Source: Ceratorhiza oryzae-sativae (lineage: Eukaryota; Basidiomycota; Agaricomycetes; Cantharellales; Ceratobasidiaceae). From it: a stretch of 64,000 nt of DNA. Of the stretch, positions 51,068-62,608 are shown in pieces. Position 1 is the stretch's first letter; every line of letters begins with the position of its first letter. The stretch lies in contig JARWMV010000004.1 of assembly GCA_030998015.1 (NCBI GenBank), positions 434,001-498,000 on the forward strand, read 5' to 3'. The notes under the pieces were generated by a model. The model saw nothing but the letters and a program-made list of their open reading frames with translations. It made no database searches and was not told the DNA's origin. Both the position numbers and the translations under genes were made by a program.

Positions 51068-51115
51068 AGCAAGGGGGCAATTTACGCTGAGCGCGGAATC
51101 CGTGTCAATTGACGC

Positions 51116-51121
51116 TTTATA
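51116..51121 (-). promoter_or_regulatory. TATA box of the xyloglucanase gene
   Basis: TATAAA on the minus strand, about 50 nt upstream of the ATG at 51067, a suitable distance for a short 5' leader. Confidence 0.5.
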
Positions 51122-52350
51122 CTTGTTGCATAACGCACAGCGTATTTTCCCGAACTTGCGGCGCGGAAAGGCTGATGCACCGTCGCTATCCCCATACGTC
51201 CCAACAAAAGTTGCCGTCGGTATATTGGATGAATTCTCGCGCAAAATGCTGCCGGAGGACGTGACGTGGTGAGAGTTAGCGGTTGTGGTGGATGGGTTTC
51301 CTTGTGATCGTCGACGCTTCCGAGCCAATCGGTGATCCAGTGACCTGGTGGGGGCAAAAGGTGTTACACCGAGCCTTTCCCGAACAGTCACCTGTGCCGA
51401 GTTTTGCCGGGAAAGAACGTACAGCGGAGGAATCCATCCAGACGCGACGAAAGAATCAGCGCTGTCACCCAATCAGTATTGATGCCGGTCTCGAGATTGA
51501 GGCTAAACGATAAAGCTGCAAGGCGCGATTGCGGAGAGAGATGAACCAATTCTGGCATCGAATTGCGAGTACAATTTCCAGAGCCTCCTATAGCGCCGAG
51601 ACATGAAAGCTGAAGGTTTGATTCCCGAGGTGGGAGTCGGCAGCGAAATGGCTTAAACGCACGTGACGACTGATGTTGTTACCGTTACACATGTGGCTTG
51701 GGTCTAATCTGCCAGCTGCCGGCGCGCATCCGACGAACTCACGACATTCTGGGGAGGACTGGTACAGGCATTGGGGCTAGATACGAGGCTAGGGGATATG
51801 GTTTGCGATGTGTTACACGTAAAGACGCGGGCCTGGTGAGCGGTCTATCGTACTCCGCTGGCTGATGCTTGGGAGTCCGTTCTCCTGTTGCCAATTCTTT
51901 TTGCTACGCCCTGTTCACCAGTCGATTCATTCCCTGGCATTTATACTTCACAAATGAAATATCCATCCTGTCACCAATTCACTCCTTTCGGTCGTCTGCC
52001 AAGCATAAGTTGGTCTCGCCCTGCTGCCGAGACTGGATCGGCCGAGCCGCGTGATTTTCGCCACACTTCTGCGGGGTAAGCTTCTGCAGTTGCTCGATCA
52101 TCAATGACGTTTTGGACAAGGTGAGATCATCTCTAGGCTCAGCGCACCAGTTTTGCTCACGTTGTATGTATTCAGAGCACGCATCGGACCAGCGTATCAC
52201 AATCCACCAGCAACTTTCACGTACCAGATTCGCTGGACGCCGCATCGAAGCTAGCCTCCTGTCTCGGCCGGCACTCTTCTGAGCCTCCTATTTACTTCTC
52301 CGCTACCCCGCCGCCCCGGGCCAAACGCATCCCCGACCAGAGAAACCGAC
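51122..52350. other. Divergent intergenic region
   Basis: Separates the minus-strand xyloglucanase from the plus-strand gene at 52370. No coding frame with splice continuity is visible. It should contain the promoters of both genes. Confidence 0.45.
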
Positions 52351-52357
52351 TATATAA
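52351..52357 (+). promoter_or_regulatory. TATA box before the Pro-rich protein gene
   Basis: TATATAA lies only 13 nt before the first ATG (52370). A transcript starting ~30 nt downstream of the box would miss that ATG, so the in-frame ATG at 52439 may be the real start. Confidence 0.4.
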
Positions 52358-52369
52358 TCCCAACCTGAG

Positions 52370-54133
52370 ATGCCTGGTTCGCCTCCCCCGAAATTCCCCC
52401 CCCCCTCATATCGTCAAAGTCTGCTCGAAAAAATCGACATGTACTTGCCCGCCGACCTCGTATCCTGGCTCGATACCATGAGCGCACTTCGCCTGCTGCT
52501 CGGCATCGTTGCCCCGACCCACCTCTCCCTCCCTCCCTTGCAGGCGATGTGAGTAGCTCCAGCGTATATGCTTGTGCTAGTAACGCTAACGATGCTGCTC
52601 CAGCACGAGAGTTAGCTCTCTCGCGACTGTCGACCCTATCCAGGTGTCGACATCCCTGCTCACCTTCATCCACGACCACCCGCCCACTCTTCCCACCCCC
52701 TCGACACCCAGCATCATCATCGCACAGCTGGCGAGGAGCGCCGACACGGCTGGAAAGTGGGCAAACAACAAACGCGACAAGATGGTGCACGACCTGTGCT
52801 ACGCCAGACCCGGTGAGTTCGCTAACCAGTCCCTCCCCGCGAGTTAGAGCTAACCACACCCAACGGTCAGCCTTGATACAATCGCCACGGGCACTCAAGG
52901 TGTATCACAGGCTGTTCGTCATCCGGCGCCAGTTCTGCCCTGGCCGTCCGCAGTTCCTGGACTCCATCCCCCGTCCGGAATGGCGGTCTCGCCCGCGACG
53001 GTTCCCGCCGGCACTGGCCATCCCCCCTCTTCCCGTCCCTCCCCCGCCCGTCCCTCCTCCAGCCCCTATTCCCGACCCCCCTCCGGCTCCCGCCCCGGTC
53101 CTCCCTCCGGCAAGCCGGGTCCTCCACTCACCGACCAGGACCCGGCTCACGTCCCTGGACGGCCCCCTCCCCCCTCAGCCCGGCCACCCCCGCCCCCGCA
53201 GACCCCCACCGGCGCCGACAAACCGCTGGACCCGTCCCCCACTCCCAGTCCGCCTGCCAAGCCGGGTCATAGCTGGGGCAAGGACGCATATGCGGCCTCG
53301 CTCCGCACCTGGCTGGACACCCAGGCGAGGTTCCTGGGTTTGATAACGCGCCTGCGCGCCAGTATATCTGTGCGCGCGTGGCTCATCAGACTCGGGAACT
53401 GGATGCCCCTGCTGGAGATGCCCATGTGGCTAGTCCTCGGGATGGTCATCGGGACGGTCCTCGGGCAGCTCTACCTCGCATGCCGAGGGTACCTGGATGG
53501 CCGACGTTCCCCTCCCCCTCCTCGTCCCGCGACTCCCGCTCCCACCTCCCCTAGGATTGCTCGAATGGTCGAGCTATCCTACCGACTAGAGGTCCGTGTC
53601 TACTCAGACCGTTCCTCCCGTCGTATCCACAAAGCTCATCGCTTTGTGAGGGCCACCGGCTTGGTCGACAAACAAAGCCAGCTGGAGGCCTACGCATGGG
53701 TAGAAATGCAGCGGGGGTTCAGAGACTTGGAGCTGGGCTTCGTGCGCCAGCGAAACATTCGATTCAAGACGCGGATCATTCGCTGGGCGGCTACGTGGGA
53801 CCGGTGCATGTGCTGCACCAAAACCTACGCTAGGGTTGAACACGAACGTGAGTGGGTTTCTCTTGTTGTAAAGTCCCGATCGGCTGACATTTCCTAGCGG
53901 AGGTGTTCAAGAGCTTGGAGGAATTGCAGGCCGTACTGGCAGGTGGGGTCGACTGCGCCGAGTGGCACCCGGCGTTCTACTGGAGCGCGCCGGATAGCCC
54001 AACGCCGAGCCGACCGCCGACACCGCTGAACCCAGAGCTCCGAGACAGAGCCATCTGGGTGCCAGTGGTTGAGCCGGAGGAGATCGAGGAGGATGGAGTG
54101 GATCGGCGGCGATGGAGCAGCTGGGGCAGATAG
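52370..54133 (+). CDS. Uncharacterised Pro-rich single-pass membrane protein
   Basis: Four exons, 52370-52548, 52604-52812, 52933-53847 and 53898-54133, total 512 aa; 489 aa if translation starts at ATG 52439, as the TATA position suggests. The third exon must use the acceptor ending at 52932, because only that frame stays open through the long Pro/Ser-rich stretch (about 52990-53260) into SWGKDAYAASLRTWLDTQ. A hydrophobic segment (MWLVLGMVIGTVLGQLYLA) follows, then a basic, helical C-terminal part and an acidic tail. I do not recognise a family. The low-complexity region reads openly in more than one frame, so exon 3 is the least certain part. Confidence 0.6.
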
Positions 54134-54555
54134 GCTAAGTGTTGTATTAGCCTGCCGAAGTGTGTATCTAGTTGTATTGGTCATGTATTCATTAATAAAT
54201 TCTCTTACCCCCTGGAGGGGCCCACTATTCAATATCATGTCACGCATGATGCGAGCCTTATATTTTATTGACTTGAGAGAATTGAAACTCTCTGGCAGGT
54301 TTTGTGTCATCCGCCGCATACATGCGCGTCCCTACCCTCGCGTGTCTTCTCTCGGCTGGTGGGTGGCTATCCCGCTAAACAAACAATATCAGAGCCACAC
54401 AAGCCGAGCTATTTATGCGCGGACTGTATCACGCGCCAATCGACCACCCACTCTCTTGCACCCACGTTCAACAAACTGCCCCTCTAGTCATGCTAGCCAT
54501 AAACCTTTCCTTTTCCCTTACCCTCACTCTGCCTCCCACATTCTTTTGTGACACA
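54134..54555. other. Intergenic region between the two uncharacterised genes
   Basis: Holds the 3' end of the gene at 52370-54133 and the promoter of the next gene. A long antisense frame (53894-54319) here is mainly the shadow of the first gene's last exon. Confidence 0.4.
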
Positions 54556-57500
54556 ATGCGTGTGGGCTGCCCACCAAGGTAGGCGATTTTGTCACCGCCC
54601 CTATCTGGCCTAAGCTCACTTCGAATGCAACTGCGATGTGCTTACCTTTTGACAGCCCCGCTCTCACGACCTTTAATGGATCGATAGCCGACCTTCCGGC
54701 CCTACCGCCGACGCACGGGCCACTGCTTGGGCCAACGCCGTCAGAACAGTCTCAGCTCGTTCCGCTCCAGAACAACGGCACGGCTTTACAGATCCAAGCC
54801 ACTGGCCGTAAGTGGATGACTTCCCGTAAGCGCTAAAGCTATTCTAAGCTAAGCTTTCCAGCGCTAAAGATTGTCTATTGGCTGAATGACCGTGGTTTGG
54901 ACCGGGACCACAAAACCGATCTGGCAGGTACTGTTGGCGAAATTTCGAGCAATTTCTCTTACATGTCATATGTGGCCTCACGTCGTGATGACGCTTTCTG
55001 TTTGTATGTTCAGGACGTACCGCATGTTTCAGCGACGAAAATGTATATAAATTGAGTAGAAAATACATGATGGTTTCGGCATACCCCCTCGATTATACTG
55101 TACCACACTATCGCGTACTGCTTCAAATGGCACCCAAGAAGTCTCAGAAAGCGCGAGGTAAAGCTCGTGCTTGTCGTACTCCGTCCCCATCACCACCCCT
55201 GAGTCTGCGGTTGGCTGCTCGTCGTGGTCGACGCGCTGGTGCTGTGACGTACTCGCCTAGCGAGCTCCGATTGCTTTTGAGGCTTGTCCGGAAGCATCGA
55301 CCGCGGACTGCAAGCGACTGGGCGGCTATCGAAGCAGAGTATAACGCTTTGGTACCCACCAGTCGCGAGCGTCGTGCTACAAACCTCCGAACGCGATTTG
55401 ACAAGGTTGGTCAGCTTTTATTAAACGCTCAGATACCATGCTCACCTAAATTGCTGTAGCTGGTTCGTATGCCCAAACCAACTGGCAACCCAGAAGCGAA
55501 TGAGCTGCATGAACAGGCTGTCGAAATTGATCAAGACCTGGAGGGAATGGAGTACACACGTGTGCTCGACGACTCATCGCCTACACCAAGTGACCAGGGG
55601 ACAATTCAATTGTCATCATTGGACTCTGAGCCAGAGATATTGGACCCACCTGTGCTTCCACCCTCTACGGCAGCCTCTGGTAAACGCAACGCACCCTCTT
55701 CTCCGCCTTTTCGTGCTGTTGCTCGCAAGATCCATCCCAACTCGCAACCCGTCCAGGCTCGTAACTCACTTGACGCAGCCACTGCACATCTTGCCTCGAT
55801 TCTTAGTCCCGCCACAGAGCAAGAGTTGATCAATCGCCAGCGAGAGGATGATATTGGGCGACTTACCATTCTGTCTCTGAATGACACTATTCAGGACCTT
55901 CAAGCTGAGCTTTCGCAGGAGCGTCAGAGGAGCCACGCACTAGAGAACCAGCTTCAGAACCAGGAGATGCAGCGCCAGATTGAGATTCAGGTGCGAGAGC
56001 AGATTCGTCAGCTTGCTTTGACTCGTGAATCGGGTGTTATACCTTATCGTAACCCAGCTCCATGGCAAGAAGTCCCTCGGTTGTTGTCTAGTGAGCCCCT
56101 CGATCCATCCTTCTGGCCTGACACTCCTCCTCGACGCACGTCTGGCGAAGCTCACCCAAGCTGGAAGCCTGGACCACCTCCAGAGCGCTCGGATGCCTCA
56201 GGATCTGGGACTCGTCATTATTAGGGCTTGCCATTGTGGATTTTCTGGAGTTCTACGTACAGATGGCCAATTACGTTGCAGTTGATATGGACTGTGGGTG
56301 TGTACCATGGCGTAGTTGGCTTTGAGGTATACATGAGAAAATCTGTACTTAGAGCTCATTTTTGTACATACCATGACATTTTGTTGTATACCAAAGCTGT
56401 TGTTTCTTGTACGACTTGAGAAACCATGCTGAATTGTGGTGGCAGAGCGAAGAACATTCTGGCACTCTGCGAAGCGCTGGGATCTACGGATCACTTGGGC
56501 TGTGCATGCTGAGTCAGGTGGAGCCTCCGATTTTTGCCTAAGTTCCACTCGCACCTTCCCCCCTCCCCTTACATGGATGATTCAAAGTTAGAGGTGCCGT
56601 TCAAGTAAGTTTCTTGGCTGTGTGTAAAGCACGATGAACTGAGATACTCAAAACGACAGATGTATCTACACAATAAAATAAAGATTATTCGTTGTCTTCT
56701 AGGTAGAAGCGTCGGGTGCGATTGTGCGCATGAACATTCGATAACAAAACACGGTGAGCATAATCGCATATTGATGCACCAAGTGTGTCCTCCCGAGGCA
56801 TATAAACTGACCGAATTTCATTGATTCCAATGCAGCATGTTCGCAGATTGTGGAGTCGGACACACACCTCCAGCAGCACTTGGCGTCCCTCTGGATTGTT
56901 GATGTCTAGAGGTAACCGAAGTCGAGCAAACACCCCCTGCAAGGAGCGCATTCCCCATTCAGCAGCCTGGCGTGCCTGTGTCAGGTTGTTGCTCTCTTGG
57001 ATTACTCTCCTGCGTTCGTGGCGATTAGAAGGAAGCCGGCTCCCCTTCTTGAGTGGGGTGCGTATTTTTCCCTCAAGTACCACCGAGTTGTTACGGAATG
57101 CGGTGTCAGCGATCAGGAAAAATCCTTCAGGTGTGTCGTTAACCAGCTTCAAGTACACATCCCGAGCAATTCGAGCGTCATGCCAACTACCTGGTGCGTT
57201 GAGTTTGCATGCAATTACACAGCCTATGCAATATCGTTAGGTGAGTTTGATCCACCGCTTGAATTACTTGTATGCTTACCATCAGGCGCAAAAACAAATA
57301 TGTTGCTCACCCGGTGTGAGTGCAACCAGCCGTTGTACGTTGCCTCTTCTTCTTGCGGATCCGAACTTGTTCCAACTGGCAGGTTGAGGCCATCCATGAA
57401 CCCAAATGCTCCACAAATTGAGGGGTGTCGACGCTGGATCAGCTCTGAGAACTTGCCCATCTGGTCTGGAGTAGGCCAAGCGACTCGGCTCTCAGAGGTG

Positions 57501-59508
57501 TTTCGAAGGATGTGTAGAAGGATTCGCAGGGCAAACGAGAGGTACCGGGATAAAACCGAAGGCACCAGTGCAAAGGTCTGTCCCAAGGCAGCCTCGCTTT
57601 CGGTTGAAGTTAACCAATACAATGCCAGACCCAGCGCACCGTCAGCTCGAAGCGATCGCCTGCGAAGCCGAGGTCGCCCCTGCTCGCCCACATCCCCTCG
57701 GACAATGGTATGCGTGTTCCATAGTTCCTCAAATCCCTTTCCGAGTATGTATTTGAACGTTTTGACATCTAATCCCATTGTTGCTAGGTACGCCCGATCG
57801 TCGTGGCTGCGGCGCACCTGTTGCCATGGCGTGTCAAGTCGAGGATTCGACAGTAGATGGGAGCGGAGTAGGTGGCGGTATCGAGCACGGCGCTCTAGAA
57901 CCTTGGAGACCTTGGCTAGGCGAGCGAGCAGAACAAGTGCGGCCAGCTTTTTGAATCTGAGTCGGGCAGTCTGTTTGTTTTTATGAAATAAAAGCGAATA
58001 TACAGCATGTTTGCGATTTGTCTGCATTTTCGAGCGATACATGGTGGAAGAGAAGGATGTACAGATTGAACACGAAAGTACACGAAAGTACACGAAAGTA
58101 CACGTCATTCGATATGACGTATTGCCGCAGGGTTCCTGTCTTTAGCAGCGGAAAGTTTAGCTTAGCTTTAGCTTTAGCGCTTACGGGAAGTCATCCAGTA
58201 CCTCGCCACTCCGTACTTGCTAAAATGAGCAATCCTCCCTGCCACGCCACAGGAGCTCAGTCCACCCCGCTACTGCACGAAGTGGACCTGGCGCATGGAA
58301 CATGTGCTCCAAGGGCCGTTCTGGCGTTCTGCATCGGCCCGCATCATTGGCTCAAGCTTTCGAGCGGTAAGTCCTCATGATTCGTTCGCTGTGTCTATTT
58401 GTATAAACCGAACCTTTAGCACCAGCAAGCATAGCATTGCCTTGGACCGAATCTCGTCCCCAGGTCCATGCTGGCTCCCCGACGACGCTATCCGAGGCTA
58501 TTGGACCCCCGCCCAAGGAGTCGAGTCGTCCCCCCACTTCAGCCCATCGGTACGTGTATGTGGAGCCACAGTATGACTACGCTCTTTTCCCTTCGATGGA
58601 CCGTGGTGTAACCTGCGAGTTCATCCGACGGCACCCCGAGTTCATCGTCCAAGACTCCTGGTGCACTAGGCGGGAAATTCTCATCAAGCATGCGGGTGCT
58701 ATCACAGTGGTGCTTATTGGTAGTACGTGTTTCACAGTTTCTCTTTACAAACAGGCTCACAGCAATACGAATCAGGTTTCATTGCCCTCTACTATCTAAT
58801 TATTAGACACGGCTACCATAAGAGTCGAGGCATCGTTATTGACATTACAAGCACCCGCCAGGGCACTCCCAGGAGGGATGTGGACCACCCCTCTAGTCCA
58901 GAGCACGAGCCACATGCTGGTACATCAGGCTCTGGCTCTGTTGGTAAGCCGGCCTTGTATTCATAGACCAAAATGGTCATTCATAGTGACGGACGGTAAC
59001 GATTCTCTCCACAGGGGGGCTTTGGAGGCGCTGGATAGTGATGCCTCTCATAGATTAATGTCCCATCCCACAGAGATTCCCTCGCGCAATGGTGGTCTCC
59101 CCGGTGGAGCAAGGAGTCCGGTTTAAGCATCGGGATCTGGACGATTTATCATCTGGCAGACGCAGCCACACCACCAGGAACTCAGAGGAATCTGGACCGT
59201 TGGCCAACTCAGCAGCTGGCTCTATTCATTCAAGTGCTGAGGTTCACTCGACTGAAGAGGACCTGATGGAGGATTCTGAATCTGTGGCTGGATCATCCTC
59301 TCAAGGCGTTGGATCTGCATCATGGACACGCTATATGACCCGTTATAGAATCGCTCGGACCTGGACCGTGTCATCAACCCCGGATTCCATTATCTCAAGT
59401 GATTCAGAACTCGCTCTGTCGACAACGGAAAGCCTTGACTCCATCATCTCTGCTGATCAGCCCCAAGATCCGCCACCTCGTTATCCGATATCCTCCTCCA
59501 ATGCCTAG
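54556..59508 (+). CDS. Uncharacterised protein gene split by a PIF/Harbinger transposon in an intron
   Basis: Seven exons, 54556-54578, 54656-54807, 58253-58366, 58420-58719, 58755-58943, 59015-59037 and 59074-59508, sum to 412 codons with matching phases (411 aa). Exons 2 and 3 lie on opposite sides of the Harbinger element at 54812-58198. They join in phase 1 if the whole 3,445-nt stretch is spliced, with donor GTAAGT (54808-54813) and acceptor CCACAG (58247-58252). The first part is Pro-rich and soluble-looking; a short hydrophobic stretch (AITVVLIG) sits mid-protein; after GGLWRRWI and RFPRAMVVSPVEQG the tail is Ser/acid-rich and disordered. No known domain. Expression depends on splicing across the transposon; exons 5-6 are less certain than the others. 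Confidence 0.6.
55127..56224 (+). CDS. Harbinger accessory Myb/SANT-like DNA-binding protein
   Basis: Two exons, 55127-55405 and 55460-56224, joined by a 54-bp intron in phase 0, 347 aa. The N-terminus is basic (MAPKKSQKARGKARA). A trihelix/SANT-like segment follows (TYSPSELRLLLRLVRK ... SDWAAIEAEYNAL). After an acidic, Ser-rich linker there is a coiled coil (about residues 215-265, LNDTIQDLQAELSQERQR). In PIF/Harbinger elements such a protein helps bring the transposase to the nucleus and to the transposon ends. The ATG at 55127 is chosen because the basic tract starts there. Confidence 0.75.
56685..58042 (-). CDS. PIF/Harbinger DDE transposase
   Basis: Two exons, 57280-58042 and 56685-57223, with a 56-bp intron (GTAAGC...GCATAG), 433 aa and no internal stop. 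The three catalytic acids are visible: D217 in FMDGLNLP, D294 in LIADTAF and E343 in QAAEWGMRSLQGVF. The motifs TYNGWLHSH and GSWHDARIAR are characteristic of the DDE_Tnp_4 / plant-transposon-protein fold. The N-terminal 100 residues are basic and helical. The coding sequence looks intact, so the element may be competent together with its Myb-like partner. Confidence 0.88.
58071..58104. repeat. Short tandem repeat in the Harbinger 5' region
   Basis: Three full copies of the 10-bp unit CACGAAAGTA plus CACG, between the transposase ATG and the terminal repeat. Could be a transposase or host-factor binding array. Confidence 0.7.
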
Positions 59509-60498
59509 TTGCTATCGATTGTATATACCATTTGTTTGCGCCTATAAGATTTGATAACCAATTGAATCCCACCGCTGGCTCTAGAGTGAACATTGAGATG
59601 TGTACAGCGGAAATATATTGCCACTCAACACATAGAATTTCTTTGACCCTATAAAGTTGAATATATTGAGGTGAATAAATAACCCGGGAGCCTGTGGCCA
59701 AATTTAAGCACAAGAATATCACCAGAACTCGTAGCTCGGTATAAGCGCAACTATGTGGAAAATATCATGTTTTTGACGCGCTGCAATGCTTGCAAGTGTT
59801 GAATAATCCCGCAATCTGTACCGCATGTGTCTACGGTCCATATACATTATCTACCAGCACTCATGTGCTTTCTCTTCGTATATTCCGTTTGCACTTTCAT
59901 ATGTCTTTAGTGCCGCATGTATCGCTGTATCCACAGCGACCTTTCTACATGTACATGTTCTTCTGTCTCTCACATTGTATGCTATATAGGCGAATACATA
60001 GTCGCATCGTCCCTCAGCGACTTTTACATCCACCACTCGTGTTTCGCAACAACGCGCTCTCCCGCTTTATTCGCTGCGTTAAGCCACCTTGAAACGACCT
60101 TTATTTCCTCCACTTCAACAGCAAGTATTCTGGGCAATAATTGTGCATATTCCCGGTTTATTCGCATTTAATTTATCATTAATGAAGTATCTCGACCAGC
60201 ACGATATACACATGAGCTTCTCTAGATGAGCCACTATCTATCGAGATGAAGCTAATCTTATCTGGTAGCACCGACTTCGGTCTTATTTTATCACACATCG
60301 TTCTTTGGGATGGTAATTACACATGGTATTCATAAAGAAAAAGAAAAAGACATCGTATTGGATTACATATATCACATTGGCACGCAGTTATCTCCTTCTC
60401 TCAGGAGCACGGGTAGTTGAGGTAGGTTCGTGATACCTGGTTCCCCAGAACAAGGCGTGAATTAGTTGAATGCACTGGGAATGACTGCCGGGCTCACG
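59509..60498. other. Intergenic region, no gene seen
   Basis: AT-rich, with frames lacking coding character; it probably contains the 3' end of the upstream gene. A (GAAAAA)-like purine run lies around 60338-60349. Confidence 0.45.
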
Positions 60499-61005
60499 TT
60501 AAGAACTAAGTTCAGCGGCGAGGGATTGTTGAGGGGAATAGGCACCAGAGTGCTCCGCCAGTGCAGGAGCATGGTTGTCACAAGGTATTGCAGCCAGTTC
60601 GTCCACGGCTAGGTCCAATACGTTCAGGTCAAAGGTATTATCGATCGCAGCCTCGATGCCCAAGCGTTCGCTGGTGATATTACGCCAAATCTCTGCTTAG
60701 AGATCTGAAGGTGGCGGAGTGCGAATGTAGTCCTGAAGACACTTGTTAGCGGTCTCGACAGTTCCTTCTGTGATCGTTGTGTTGGATGATAAAAGGAGCG
60801 CAGCAAAACGTTCAAGCCTCTGGTCGCGTTCGACGATGTTATGGGATATGATTGAGCGAGCGACTGCCACTGCGACTCGAGTCTTCTGAGTCAGAACGCG
60901 CAGGTACTCGAATTTGCGAAGGAGGAACCTGGTGTCAGCCCTAATGCCAGCCACTTCCTATCGCATTTCTTCAGCCGTGATCACCCTGTCATGTTCTGAG
61001 CCACG
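60499..61005 (-). pseudogene. Decayed gene of unknown function
   Basis: One minus-strand frame with natural amino-acid content runs from about 61005 (GKAGARGSEHDR) to the stop at 60499-60501 (QQSLAAELSS). It is interrupted by a TAG just before EVAGIRADTRF (near 60958) and a TAA at 60697-60699 between PPPSDL and AEIWRNITSE. Both fit CAG and CAA glutamine codons changed by C-to-T. The product would be a helical, charged protein fragment; no family is recognised. The 5' end is not found. Confidence 0.45.
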
Positions 61006-61557
61006 AGCCCCAGCCTTACCCCAGACTCATGGTCATTAAGCGAGGGCTCTGTGGCATAACCGAGTATCACATATATACTGACATCTACATTTGTCTCCTA
61101 TTTTGTTAGTTACGAACCAATGTATTCGTCAGGGAACCGGAGGTTACAACTGGCTTTGCACCGCTGCGGCCAACTGCAGCAATGCGAAACCCCCCAAAAT
61201 TGTAGTAGCCGACTTGGTGATGGTGCCAGAACATAGGCTATTATGGTAGCCATGGTAGGCTTTGGGTGCTGAACGGATAGTCTAAACCCGGTACCTGCCC
61301 TGTATAATAGGCACAATATTATATTAATTAGAGCTCTTGCAGTTGAAGGTACATGTCCGAGCTGTCTAAATCCCACAGAATATGCTTCCTGTCCTCGATA
61401 CCGGGGGAAAGAGCAACGCAAGAGCGAATAATCGAGCATAAGAAGACAGAATTGGGATGGCCGTCGTCAGAGAGCTCGATGTACCCGGTGGTATTGCTTC
61501 GAGGGGATTTCCGTAGGCGCCGAAGATACGCAATCGAGTGCTACTGTGTGAGGGTTG
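61006..61557. other. Intergenic region, no gene seen
   Basis: Between the decayed gene and solo LTR E2. No coding frame or recognisable repeat. Confidence 0.4.
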
Positions 61558-61849
61558 TCTCACGCAGGGAGGTTTCTCGTGGCTAAGATACAAATCGTAC
61601 TTAGCTCAACTACGAAGGTAGAGAACTATATATACTGTACCTAAGATACAAATCGTACTACAGAGTACAGTGTGAATAGAATACATTAGAAAAGAAAGAA
61701 AATACGATACCTTAGCTCAACTACGAAGGTAGAGAACTAAGGAAGAAGAAGGGGGATTCCCGCGAACTCGCGCATGATATCAGAGAGGGGGGATACGAAA
61801 CAGAAACAAATATGCGCATACATACACGCATATGATTATAAATTCAACA
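61558..61849 (-). mobile_element. Solo family E LTR (copy E2) with an internal duplication
   Basis: A 292-bp element in minus orientation from TCTCACGCAGGG to AAATTCAACA, with a perfect 5-bp duplication GGTTG (61553-61557 and 61850-61854). Compared with E1 it carries an extra ~55 bp because the block with TAAGATACAAATCGTACT and CTCAACTACGAAGGTAGAGA is repeated. Confidence 0.8.
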
Positions 61850-61854
61850 GGTTG

Positions 61855-62608
61855 AGTGGCGAAACCAGTAAATAGAAACGAATAGAATAGAACGAACCAT
61901 GCGCAGGGCAAGAATGAAATGGAAACGAATAGAACAAATGAGAAAAGAGTAAAAAAAAAAGAGCATATGAAAGCCATAGAAGGGTTAACGAGATGATTCG
62001 GGCTCATACATATATGCGCGAGAAAACTAAAGAACTCACCAAAACGACTCGTCGTCGCCTCCTGCAACTGCGGAGGCAACTTACGCGGCCTTGAAAGTCA
62101 TACACGCGTCCCCAAGGACTGCGCATATAGTTAGTATATGTAGGCCTGTATTTTCGTCTCATTCCTGTACCTTAGTTTTACCATGAACACGTACGATTTC
62201 GATAGCCAATTGTCGGTTCTTAAGATCTTATCATATCTCTTTATATTATCATACTTGTTTAACTGTTTAGCTAAGGTGCGCTAGGAGTATCGTTTTATTT
62301 GCTAAAATTTGTTACATATCTTACGAGAACCTTGCATTTTTTGGCTAACGAGCACTCGAACGTATACGCACAGAGGACTGAATGACTGATCACCGGTTGG
62401 TATTGCGTTAAGGACAAGAACAGAAACTAGCCAGAACGACTAAATACTTACATTCCGTGGATAAATCAAAGGCCACTCGGGGCAAAGCATCGACGGGTCA
62501 TGGGAGCTCCGTGCCCACCCTGATCCTTCTAGCCAAGTTGCATCGGCCTCGGGAACGAGCACGATGCCCAGTGCAATGAACCTCACAGGCAATTTCTCCT
62601 AGGAATCT
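61855..62608. other. Intergenic region, no gene seen
   Basis: No coding frame of note; composition becomes CG-poor towards the right as the gag-like element begins. Confidence 0.4.

Larger units (their letters stand above)
54812..58198. mobile_element. PIF/Harbinger DNA transposon, apparently complete
   Basis: A 3,387-bp element whose ends share TGGATGACTTCCCGTAAGCG followed by CTAAAGCT in inverted orientation. Flanking triplets are TAA (54809-54811) and TAC (58199-58201), an imperfect form of the 3-bp duplication usual for Harbinger. It carries the two genes typical of the superfamily, a Myb/SANT-like protein on the plus strand and a DDE transposase on the minus strand, converging in the middle. 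It lies inside an intron of the gene at 54556-59508. Confidence 0.85.

Noticed and set aside
53894..54319. 141-aa minus-strand frame
   Set aside because: Overlaps the last exon of the Pro-rich gene in antisense and its 3' flank; the plus-strand model has consistent splice phases.
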